NCBI GenBank assembly: GCA_027021095.1
Contig: JALUUZ010000269.1
Location: forward strand, 1 to 10,818
DNA from: Gammaproteobacteria bacterium
Lineage (GTDB): Bacteria; Pseudomonadota; Gammaproteobacteria; SZUA-21
Direction: 5' to 3'
DNA length: 10,818 bases
In this document: in pieces, positions 1-8,218 of the stretch
How the letters are laid out: the number at the start of each line of letters is the position of its first letter
Numbering within the stretch: position 1 is the first letter of the stretch
Notes under the pieces: model-generated
Databases searched by the model: none
Told to the model about the DNA's origin: nothing
What the model saw: the letters and a program-made list of their open reading frames with translations, nothing else
Program-made: the position numbers and the translations under genes

Positions 1-23
1 ACGAACGCAACAAGGTTGGCAAA

Positions 24-488
24 GTGAAAAAATACACCGAACTGGTGGAAGCCATACTTCCGCAAATCGACGAACTGTTTCCATGGGATCTGGACGAACG
101 GCTGCAGCAGGACGATGCCCCGCCGCTGCTGCTGGACATACGCGAGGCGGATGAATTCAACGCGATGCATATCGCCGGTTCGATCAATGTCCCGCGTGGC
201 ATCCTCGAGGGCGCCTGTGACTGGGGCTATGACGACACGGTACCCGAACTTGCCGCCGCACGCGAACGCGAGGTCATCGTCATCTGCCGCTCAGGAAACC
301 GCAGCGCGCTGGCTGCGCATACCATGCAGCAACTCGGCTATACCCGGGTCAAGTCGCTGAAAACCGGGCTGCGCGGCTGGAACGATAACGAACAGCCGCT
401 GGTCGATGCAGGGGGCGACACGGTCGACATCGACGCTGCAGAAGAGTTCTTTCGCAACAAACCGACCGCCGAGCAGATGGGGCCTTAG
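24..488 (+). CDS. Single-domain rhodanese-like sulfurtransferase
   Basis: A 154-residue protein with one rhodanese domain, probably cytoplasmic because no signal peptide or membrane segment is visible. Rhodanese domains carry sulfur as a persulfide on the active-site cysteine and pass it to acceptors. Seen here: LLLDIREADEF (residues 35-45), HIAGSINVPRG (49-59), the active loop CRSGNRS with catalytic Cys88 (88-94), and the closing GLRGWNDNEQPL (115-126). The six-residue loop fits sulfurtransferases rather than the related Cdc25-type phosphatases. About 28 residues follow the domain, acidic and without a recognised motif. The GTG start at 24 has AAGG at 12-15, eight bases upstream, but the frame stays open to base 1 (reading ERNKVGK), so the true start could lie outside the window. 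The physiological sulfur donor and acceptor cannot be told from sequence. The SulP gene is convergent, 37 bases away. Confidence 0.88.
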   Translation: MKKYTELVEAILPQIDELFPWDLDERLQQDDAPPLLLDIREADEFNAMHIAGSINVPRGILEGACDWGYDDTVPELAAAREREVIVICRSGNRSALAAHTMQQLGYTRVKSLKTGLRGWNDNEQPLVDAGGDTVDIDAAEEFFRNKPTAEQMGP

Positions 489-510
489 CCCGCATTTCTC
501 ACCACCGTTC
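487..510 (+). repeat. 24-base dispersed repeat, copy 1, overlapping the rhodanese stop codon
   Basis: This stretch begins with AGCCCGCATT and continues CTCACCACC. It matches 21 of 24 bases with 8910-8933 in the same orientation. It starts inside the TAG stop of the rhodanese gene. Unlike copy 2, no inverted partner arm is visible next to it. The two copies are the direct observation; that they belong to a wider genomic repeat family is inference. Confidence 0.5.
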
Positions 511-525
511 GCCGCGAGACAATGA

Positions 526-2256
526 CTATTGACACTCCTCGAATACCAGCGCCTGGCACTTAGAGCAGATATCCCTGTCCAGCTTCTTATACAGTGTACT
601 GATCGCTACCTTTTTTGAATCAAAGAAATGATCGCCGCCGATCTTCTTGATAAAGCAGGTCTTGGCCGAAAACTCATAGACCGAGGCCTTGAGCCCGACG
701 AAATACAGTCCTCCACCCAGCTTTTTCAACCGCCGGTTCTCATGTACCAGCACCTCTGCGCCGCTGAGATCGATAAAATTGATACCGGAACCGACGATCA
801 GAATATGATAGATACGCTCGTTGTCACTGATCTGGTTGAGCCGTTCCTGGATAAAATTGATCGAGCCGAAATAGATCGACATGTCGATGCGGATCACCTT
901 CAGCTGTGGGCACTGCTTCAACGGTTTTTTCTGGATATTGATAAACTTGCCACTGCCTGTCTTCTCATCCCGGTCCAATGCCAGGGTTGGAATGTTCGGC
1001 GCCGAGGTACGTGCGAGAAACACGACCAGCGACAACAACACACCGAGATAGATCGCAAACTCCAGTTCCAGGAACAAGGTCGCCAGGAATGTCACCACCA
1101 GGATCATCGCTTCCGAGCGGCTGTGGCGTAAAATAATATTGATATGGTGAAAATCGATCAGGTTATAGGCCACGACCAGGATCACCCCGCCCATCGCCGC
1201 AATCGGCAGGTAGCGCGTCAACGGCGAAATCAGCATGATGATCAACAACAGGAAGAATGCGGCAAAGATCGCCGACAGCGGTGTCTTGGCACCTGCGGAA
1301 TAGTTGATCCCGGAACGGGTGAACGAACCGGAACCGGCATAACTGGAGAAAAAGCTGCCGCCGATGTTCGACAGCCCCTGACCGATGAACTCCTGGTTGG
1401 CATCGATGCGCTGGTTCGACCTGGTAGCGATCGAACGGCTGATCGACACCGCCTCGATCAACCCCAGCAGTGCCACCGCAAACGCCTCCGGCGCCAGCAG
1501 CTTGATCGTCGTCAAGGAAAAATCCGGCGTCGACAAAGGCGGCAGCTGCGCCGGTATCTTGCCGACCAGCTTGATCCCCTCTGTTTCCCCTCCAAGCAAT
1601 ATCGCCGCCACGCTGCCGACCACCATTGCGATCAGCAGGTTCGGGAGTTTCTTCGCATAGTATTTGAGGGCTACCGCGCTGGCCAGCGTCAGCAGCGCCA
1701 CCAGCATGACCTTGGCATTGGCTGTGGGAAACTGGGTAAAGACATCGGTCCAGATATGCAGAAAAGACTCCCCTTTTGGGATATCGATACCAAGCACATG
1801 CTTGAGCTGGCTGGTCGCGATCAGGATCGCCGCCCCGGCGGTAAACCCCACCACCACGGTATGTGAAACGAAATTGACCAGTGTCCCAAGGCGGGCCAGT
1901 CCGAAGGCAAGCTGGTATATTCCTGCCAGGAATGTCAATGTCAATGCCATCGAAATAAACTCGGGCGTGCCAGGGGTAGCATGATGGCTCAGTGCTGAAA
2001 AGATCACGATCGAGATCGCGGTGGTCGGCCCGGAAATCAAATGAAACGATGAGCCGAACAATGCCGCGATGATCGGGGTCACCATTGCCGTATACAAACC
2101 ATACTCCGGCGGCAGTCCAGCGATCGTTGCAAAGGCAACCCCTTGTGGGAGCACGATCACCGCACCGGTAATCCCTGCGCTCAGATCGGCCTTGACAGTC
2201 TCACTGTTGACCAGGCGAAACCACTTTAGAAATGGCGTAAAATAATTTTTCAACAT
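526..2256 (-). CDS. SulP family anion permease with C-terminal STAS domain
   Basis: A 576-residue inner-membrane protein of the SulP/SLC26 family, which moves sulfate, bicarbonate or other anions; the substrate cannot be assigned from sequence. The N-terminal membrane domain (about 20-415) begins with VKADLSAGITGAVIVLPQG and has the family signature GLPPEYGLYTAMV (47-59). It also has the conserved SRSIATRSNQRIDANQEFIGQGLSN stretch (from about 273) and GSGSFTRSGIN (308-318). The STAS domain follows at about 450-555, with the loop FIDLSGAE (494-501) at the site homologous to anti-sigma antagonist phosphorylation sites. The last residues hold CSKC (564-567) and a final Cys575, giving CxxCx7C. 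The ATG at 2256 gives the expected family N-terminus, but no strong ribosome binding site precedes it. The leader is AT-rich with candidate promoter and dyad elements. No intrinsic terminator was seen in the 37 bases before the convergent rhodanese gene. Confidence 0.93.
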   Translation of the reverse strand: MLKNYFTPFLKWFRLVNSETVKADLSAGITGAVIVLPQGVAFATIAGLPPEYGLYTAMVTPIIAALFGSSFHLISGPTTAISIVIFSALSHHATPGTPEFISMALTLTFLAGIYQLAFGLARLGTLVNFVSHTVVVGFTAGAAILIATSQLKHVLGIDIPKGESFLHIWTDVFTQFPTANAKVMLVALLTLASAVALKYYAKKLPNLLIAMVVGSVAAILLGGETEGIKLVGKIPAQLPPLSTPDFSLTTIKLLAPEAFAVALLGLIEAVSISRSIATRSNQRIDANQEFIGQGLSNIGGSFFSSYAGSGSFTRSGINYSAGAKTPLSAIFAAFFLLLIIMLISPLTRYLPIAAMGGVILVVAYNLIDFHHINIILRHSRSEAMILVVTFLATLFLELEFAIYLGVLLSLVVFLARTSAPNIPTLALDRDEKTGSGKFINIQKKPLKQCPQLKVIRIDMSIYFGSINFIQERLNQISDNERIYHILIVGSGINFIDLSGAEVLVHENRRLKKLGGGLYFVGLKASVYEFSAKTCFIKKIGGDHFFDSKKVAISTLYKKLDRDICSKCQALVFEECQ

Positions 2257-2319
2257 TTATTCAGGACAAACAAAGACGCTGCAAGCGTAACTAGCACCGC
2301 CTGCTGCCGCCATAGGTAA

Positions 2320-2339
2320 ATCTTATTTGCGGATAAGAT
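2320..2339. promoter_or_regulatory. 20-bp perfect dyad in the SulP leader
   Basis: ATCTTAT-TTGCGG-ATAAGAT: seven-base perfect inverted arms around a six-base spacer. It lies 63 bases upstream of the SulP start and downstream of its candidate promoter. It could be an operator for a dimeric regulator, or form a weak hairpin in the SulP leader RNA. As an intrinsic terminator it is unlikely: the stem is AT-rich and no T-run follows it on the minus strand. Confidence 0.35.
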
Positions 2340-2355
2340 AAAAAAATTAAGAATA

Positions 2356-2384
2356 TTAATAACTTCTATCAAGTAAAGTATAAG
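2356..2384 (+). promoter_or_regulatory. Candidate sigma-70 promoter reading right
   Basis: TTAATA (2356-2361), a 17-base spacer, then TATAAG (2379-2384), matching the consensus hexamers at 4/6 and 5/6 positions. It points toward the exported-protein gene but lies about 280 bases from its start codon. AT-rich DNA gives such matches by chance, so this is only a candidate. Confidence 0.3.
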
Positions 2385-2405
2385 GGATAGCGGCAATAAA
2401 CACAA
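2377..2405 (-). promoter_or_regulatory. Candidate sigma-70 promoter for the SulP gene
   Basis: Read on the minus strand: TTGTGT (2405-2400), a 17-base spacer, then TATACT (2382-2377). The -10 is a good match and the -35 matches only TTG. It would give a leader of roughly 115 bases before the SulP ATG and overlaps the -10 of the rightward candidate, so the two could compete. Chance matches in AT-rich DNA are a real risk. Confidence 0.3.
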
Positions 2406-2438
2406 TCCTCAATCATTGCATGGTGCCGGCGTCATCCA

Positions 2439-2454
2439 CTGTACTGCCGTACAG
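2439..2454. promoter_or_regulatory. LexA-box-like palindrome
   Basis: CTGTAC-TGCC-GTACAG contains CTGT-N8-ACAG, the core of the gammaproteobacterial LexA (SOS) box, with two further symmetric bases per arm. The spacer is not AT-rich and the flanks do not match the extended consensus. It overlaps a weak rightward promoter candidate, TTGCAT (2416-2421), 18 bases, TGTACT (2440-2445). It lies 207 bases before the ATG of the exported-protein gene. Confidence 0.3.
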
Positions 2455-2650
2455 GACAACCAAGCTCCGGTGGATCGTGGGTGCCTACGGTGCGCGCTGC
2501 ATGAATTATGCAATCAGAAGCGTGAAAATTGCACTCTCCAGTACTGTCTTCTACCCCCTTGCCTGCTGAAAAGCACTGTTTTTCCAGCGTCAAGTCCCTG
2601 CGTTCAGGCTGGTACCCAAATTGCTCCATCACCTGCGACACAAAAGAAAA

Positions 2651-2656
2651 AGGGAG
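2651..2656 (+). promoter_or_regulatory. Shine-Dalgarno site that fixes the start of the exported-protein gene
   Basis: AGGGAG lies five bases before the ATG at 2662. Together with the hydrophobic signal sequence that starts there, it selects this ATG over the upstream in-frame ATG at 2416. Confidence 0.7.
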
Positions 2657-2661
2657 CAGTC

Positions 2662-3354
2662 ATGCAAAAGTTTATTTTTCTGGTTTTCGTTTCCGGCGCC
2701 AGCCTGCTGGCATGCACCCAAGGCTACGCGCAGCCCATGACCGAGGCCGAAATGGAAAAGTGGCTCAACAGCGACGCGCCGGTCACCGCCAATCGGCAGA
2801 TCAACGAAGGCAAACTGGTCTTTCTGCCGCGACACAAGGCCTCGCAGGTGATGCACTCCGACAATACGATCATCATCGGCAAACGCAGCCTTGACAACGG
2901 CTGGGTCCGGCTCAGGCAGTGTTACCACAACCTCGACGCTTTTCCTCGCGTACAGGTGGTCTATCACTACAAGCAAATGAAACGACTGAAGATCGTCTCT
3001 TCCAGCGGCATCGGGCGTGCCTGGGTCACACCGCTCAGCGGTAAGGACAGCGTCCAGCTGCAACAGGTCAAACAGGGTGCCAGCCTGTGCGTCAGCGCCT
3101 GGGTCAAGGCACTGCAACGCGAGCCGTCAGGGCACTACCGCTTGAAAACCGGTCCCTACCGGCGTAAGTTCCTGGACGGCTATTTTCCACTGCGCATGAC
3201 ACTGCGGGTCGACTACCCGTCGCAGCTGCTGCAGATCGCCGGCTTTGCACCGATAGCACCGGGAATGAAGATCAGCCGGAAACAAAACCAGCTGGTGTTC
3301 GATGCCGTCTTCGAAGGCGAGCTGAATACACAGGTCAACTTCGCCAGGCGTTGA
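2662..3354 (+). CDS. Exported protein of unknown function, possible lipoprotein
   Basis: I do not recognise this 230-residue protein. The start is chosen from the ribosome binding site and from the signal sequence that begins at once: MQK, then a hydrophobic core FIFLVFVSGASLLAC. Two export routes fit: a lipobox LLAC with Cys18 as the lipidated residue, or signal peptidase I cleavage after GYA (residue 23). The mature part is basic, has no further membrane segment and looks rich in beta strands. Features include RQINEGKLVFLPR early on, three spaced cysteine/tryptophan spots (NGWVRLRQCYHNLD, GRAWVTPL, SLCVSAWVKAL) and a Tyr/Arg-rich GHYRLKTGPYRRKFLDGYFPLRMTL stretch. The end of the chain looks like a beta-sandwich edge (LRVDYPS, MKISRKQNQLVFDAVFEGELNTQVNF). 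Two cysteines in the mature part could form a disulfide. It stands alone on the plus strand between the SulP gene and cysG, so its neighbours give no functional hint. A periplasmic or outer-membrane-associated role is inferred from the signal alone. Confidence 0.75.
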   Translation: MQKFIFLVFVSGASLLACTQGYAQPMTEAEMEKWLNSDAPVTANRQINEGKLVFLPRHKASQVMHSDNTIIIGKRSLDNGWVRLRQCYHNLDAFPRVQVVYHYKQMKRLKIVSSSGIGRAWVTPLSGKDSVQLQQVKQGASLCVSAWVKALQREPSGHYRLKTGPYRRKFLDGYFPLRMTLRVDYPSQLLQIAGFAPIAPGMKISRKQNQLVFDAVFEGELNTQVNFARR

Positions 3355-3387
3355 GCCTGTCCGAAAACAGGTTCCGGAAGCAGGCTC
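3353..3387 (+). other. Nested inverted repeats at the 3' end of the exported-protein gene
   Basis: GAGCCTG (3353-3359) is inverted exactly at 3381-3387 (CAGGCTC), with TCCG/CGGA inside it. A competing inner hairpin pairs CCTGT (3356-3360) with ACAGG (3367-3371) around CCGAAA. The left arm overlaps the TGA stop. No T-run follows on the plus strand, so it does not look like an intrinsic terminator; it could protect the mRNA 3' end. Confidence 0.4.
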
Positions 3388-3402
3388 GAGAGGCAGGCGC
3401 AG

Positions 3403-3422
3403 AAAAAACCGCGTGGTACGCG
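3403..3422 (-). terminator. Intrinsic terminator after cysG
   Basis: Read on the minus strand, 10 bases past the cysG stop, a short GC-rich hairpin CGCGT-ACC-ACGCG (3422-3410) is followed by G and six T (3408-3403). The stem is only five pairs, but its composition, loop and T-run fit a rho-independent terminator closing the cysG end of the block. Confidence 0.55.
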
Positions 3423-3431
3423 TGGCACAAC

Positions 3432-4826
3432 CTAGTCCGCCTGCGGATCGAACCAGTGCAGTTTTTTCTGCAGGGTCACGACCTCGCCGACGATGATCAA
3501 GGTCGGCGGTTTCAGCCTGGCCTGCCGGACTTTGTCCGGCATGTTCTCCAGCGTGCCGGTGATCACCCGCTGATTCGGCGTCGTACCCTGCTGCACCATT
3601 GCCACCGGGGTCGTGGTCGCCATGCCATGCGCGATCAATTCCTTGCAGATGATGTCGATACCGTGCAGCCCCATATAGAACACCACGGTCTGGCGTGGAT
3701 GTACCAACGCATTCCAGTTGATGTCGGTCGTGCCGTTTTTCAGGTGCCCGGTGGTAAACACGACCGACTGCGAATAATCGCGGTGGGTCAGCGGAATACC
3801 GGCATAGGACGCCACGCCGGCGGCGGCGGTCACTGCGGGCACCACCTGGAAACTGATGCCGTCGGCGGCCAGCGTATCGATTTCCTCGCCACCACGGCCA
3901 AAGATAAACGGATCACCGCCTTTCAACCGGCAGACCCGCTGGCCCTCGCGCGCCAGCCGCACCAGCAGCTGGTTGATATCCTCCTGCGGCACCGCGTGGT
4001 TGTCACGCTCCTTGCCGACATAGATGCGTTCCGCGTCACGCCGGCACAACTCCATCACCTCTTTGCTGACCAGGCGGTCATAGACGATCACATCGGCCTT
4101 TTGCATCAACCGTAACGCGCGGAAGGTCAACAAATCAGGATCACCGGGCCCGGCCCCGACCAGGTAGACCTCCCCCCGTTTACACAGCGCCGGGTCAGCG
4201 CTCTGCAACAAGGCCTCGAGTTTCTGGCGTGCGGCCTGCTCCTGGCCGGCAAGCAGCAGCTCACCCACTTCGCCCTCCAGCACCTCCTCCCAGAAACGCC
4301 GCCGTTGCGCGCTGTCTGCAAAAGCCCGTTTGACCTGTTCGCGGTAGGATTCGGCAAACCGGCCGAGCCGGCCATAAGCCGCCGGCAGAAAGGCTTCGAG
4401 CTTCGCACGCAGGTTCCTGGCCAGTACCGGCGATGCGCCACCGGTCGAGATCGCAATCTGCACCGGTGAACGGTCGATCGTCGAGGGCACGATAAAACTG
4501 CACAGTGCCGGGTTGTCGACCACGTTGACCGGGATATTGCTGCGCTGCGCCAGCTCTGAGACCTCACGGTTCAAGGCTTCATCATCGGTCGCCGCAATCA
4601 CCAGTACACAATCCCGCAGATCCTCGGCACAGAACCGGCGCTGAATCCGCTCCAGGCCGGGATCCGCTGCCAGCTCATCGAACTTGGCACTGAATTCCGG
4701 CGCAACCACCCTGACCCGCGCCCCGGCACTGAGCAGATAGCCCGCCTTGCGCGCGGCCACCTCGCCGCCGCCGACCAGCACACAGGGTTTGTTTCGTACT
4801 GCAAGAAAAACCGGTAAATAATCCAT
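3432..4826 (-). CDS. cysG: Siroheme synthase (trifunctional)
   Basis: At 464 residues this is the full-length two-module enzyme. It converts uroporphyrinogen III to siroheme, the cofactor of sulfite and nitrite reductases. The N-terminal module (about 1-205) is the NAD-dependent dehydrogenase and ferrochelatase: VGGGEVAARKA (18-28) binds NAD, and NVVD with Asp104 aligns with the catalytic aspartate of Salmonella CysG. The C-terminal module (about 217-457) is the SAM-dependent uroporphyrinogen III methyltransferase, with GAGPGDP (224-230), YDRLVS (249-254, Asp250), VGK (Lys272), LKGGDPFIFGRGGEE (301-315) and PLTHRDYSQSV (345-355). Position 128, phosphoserine in Salmonella, is threonine here (AISTGG, 125-130). 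The start MDYLPVFLAVRNKPCVLVGGG is the canonical one. It lies 20 bases after serS, probably in the same transcript, with a terminator just downstream. Confidence 0.97.
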   Translation of the reverse strand: MDYLPVFLAVRNKPCVLVGGGEVAARKAGYLLSAGARVRVVAPEFSAKFDELAADPGLERIQRRFCAEDLRDCVLVIAATDDEALNREVSELAQRSNIPVNVVDNPALCSFIVPSTIDRSPVQIAISTGGASPVLARNLRAKLEAFLPAAYGRLGRFAESYREQVKRAFADSAQRRRFWEEVLEGEVGELLLAGQEQAARQKLEALLQSADPALCKRGEVYLVGAGPGDPDLLTFRALRLMQKADVIVYDRLVSKEVMELCRRDAERIYVGKERDNHAVPQEDINQLLVRLAREGQRVCRLKGGDPFIFGRGGEEIDTLAADGISFQVVPAVTAAAGVASYAGIPLTHRDYSQSVVFTTGHLKNGTTDINWNALVHPRQTVVFYMGLHGIDIICKELIAHGMATTTPVAMVQQGTTPNQRVITGTLENMPDKVRQARLKPPTLIIVGEVVTLQKKLHWFDPQAD

Positions 4827-4846
4827 CGCTGCTGTAAGCCTGCCAA

Positions 4847-6133
<1,287 letters not shown>

Positions 6134-6179
6134 TCAAGTGATTGGTGTTATTGTCCGTTACCTGTGCCTGTATGCCGCC

Positions 6180-6482
6180 TTAACTCACCTTCGCATCCCA
6201 GCTGACGATGTGCCCTGGTTCGACCGATTCCTGCAGATACTCGATGATCGGTTCGACCCTGTCCGGCGTGTCGAAGAATTCAATCACGATCGGCAGGTTC
6301 AATGACAGGTCGAGCAGGCTGGAAGAATGCATCACGCCGGATTTGCCAAAGCCGCCGACACCGCGAAACACGGTCACCCCTCTGACCTTTTCCTTGTCAT
6401 GCAGGTGTGCGAGCAACTGCTCCAGGTGCGCTTTCTGTTCGGTCAGGTAAACCCGTACCATGGTAATCTGTTCATGTTTCAT
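6180..6482 (-). CDS. DUF190 family PII-like protein coupled to crcB
   Basis: A 100-residue cytoplasmic protein of the DUF190 (COG1993) family, small proteins with a PII/GlnB-like ferredoxin fold. Seen here: MVRVYLTEQ (8-16), the hallmark RGVTVFRGVGGFGKSG (34-49), LSLNLPIVIEFFDTP (59-73) and a C-terminal GHIVSWDAKVS (90-100). Its ATG overlaps the crcB stop as ATGA, so translation is probably coupled to that of crcB. From family knowledge, DUF190 genes recur beside crcB and a PII-like regulatory role has been suggested, but the ligand and target are not established. In this context it might sense a ligand and modulate the fluoride channel; that is inference. The start is set by the overlap and by the standard family N-terminus. 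A longer upstream extension of this frame would lie wholly inside crcB and is not coding. Confidence 0.9.
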   Translation of the reverse strand: MKHEQITMVRVYLTEQKAHLEQLLAHLHDKEKVRGVTVFRGVGGFGKSGVMHSSSLLDLSLNLPIVIEFFDTPDRVEPIIEYLQESVEPGHIVSWDAKVS

Positions 6483-6853
6483 ACTTGCCTTCCTATCATC
6501 ATCCCGAATGCGCTCGCAGCGACACACAAAAACACGCTGAGCACGATGTTGACGCTGGCGCGCAGCACCTCGCCGCGGGACAGCAGATCGACCGTCTCGA
6601 GACTGAACGTCGAAAAAGTGGTAAACGCCCCCAAGAACCCGATCTGCAATGCCGCACGCCACTCCGGTGACAACAGGCTGCGCTCGATCATCGTGACATA
6701 CAACAGGCCGATCAGCAGGCTGCCGGAGACATTGACCGTCAGCGTACCATAAGGAAATCCTCTGCCGGCCAGCGATGTCACGCCGACTGACACCAGGTAA
6801 CGGGCCACTGCGCCCGCTGCACCACCGGCCGCGATCGCCAGCAACGTCAACAT
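6479..6853 (-). CDS. crcB: Fluoride ion channel CrcB/Fluc
   Basis: A 124-residue inner-membrane protein with four predicted hydrophobic segments, the normal size of a Fluc subunit. The family forms antiparallel dimers that let fluoride leave the cytoplasm. Conserved marks are GGAAGAVARYL (10-20), PYGTLTVNVSGSLLIG (34-49) with the pore asparagine Asn41, and GFLGAFTTFSTFSLET (72-87) holding the phenylalanines and threonines of the pore. Only one crcB copy is present, so a dual-topology homodimer is expected rather than a paired heterodimer. The ATG at 6853 is preceded by GGGAG and gives the standard MLTLL start. It lies 31 bases after rarA and overlaps the DUF190 gene by four bases. No fluoride riboswitch is visible in the short upstream gap, so expression probably follows the upstream genes. 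Confidence 0.95.
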   Translation of the reverse strand: MLTLLAIAAGGAAGAVARYLVSVGVTSLAGRGFPYGTLTVNVSGSLLIGLLYVTMIERSLLSPEWRAALQIGFLGAFTTFSTFSLETVDLLSRGEVLRASVNIVLSVFLCVAASAFGMMIGRQV

Positions 6854-6884
6854 GCCGGCCTGCTCCCGTCCACCGGACCAAGCT

Positions 6885-8192
<1,308 letters not shown>

Positions 8193-8218
8193 CGCCCGTT
8201 ACAGCACGGCCAAGTAAA

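Larger units (their letters stand above)
2257..2661. other. 405-base intergenic region between divergent genes
   Basis: The left half, about 2310-2410, is strongly AT-rich compared with the genes around it, as expected for a promoter region serving the divergent SulP and exported-protein genes. It contains a 20-bp dyad (2320-2339), overlapping promoter candidates (2356-2405) and a CTGT-N8-ACAG palindrome (2439-2454). Further small inverted repeats are TGCAT/ATGCA at 2498-2512 and TGCAAT/ATTGCA at 2509-2533. The open frame running from 2416 into the downstream gene is cysteine-rich without any domain-like pattern, and I read it as non-coding. No tRNA, riboswitch or CRISPR pattern was recognised. 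A small RNA here cannot be excluded. Confidence 0.6.

Noticed and set aside
628..1866. Two plus-strand open frames opposite the SulP gene
   Set aside because: They are antisense shadows of the permease, rich in Arg/Gln/His, with no recognisable motifs.
1929..1948. Short tandem repeat (AATGTC units) inside the SulP gene
   Set aside because: It encodes the ALTLTF part of a membrane helix in frame; it is a codon-level coincidence in hydrophobic sequence.
2416..2661. Upstream extension of the exported-protein gene to an earlier ATG
   Set aside because: It would bury the signal peptide behind 82 cysteine-rich residues, while the ATG at 2662 has a good ribosome binding site and begins the signal sequence.
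3351..4115. 254-codon plus-strand open frame opposite cysG
   Set aside because: It is antisense to the conserved methyltransferase module of cysG, has low-complexity His/Arg/Gln-rich content and no plausible start context.
6483..6881. N-terminal extension of the DUF190 frame through crcB
   Set aside because: The extension is an alternative reading of crcB; DUF190 proteins are about 100 residues and start as seen at 6482.
6854..6884. Fluoride riboswitch before crcB
   Set aside because: The gap is only 31 bases and lacks the conserved crcB-motif sequence, so there is no room for the fold.
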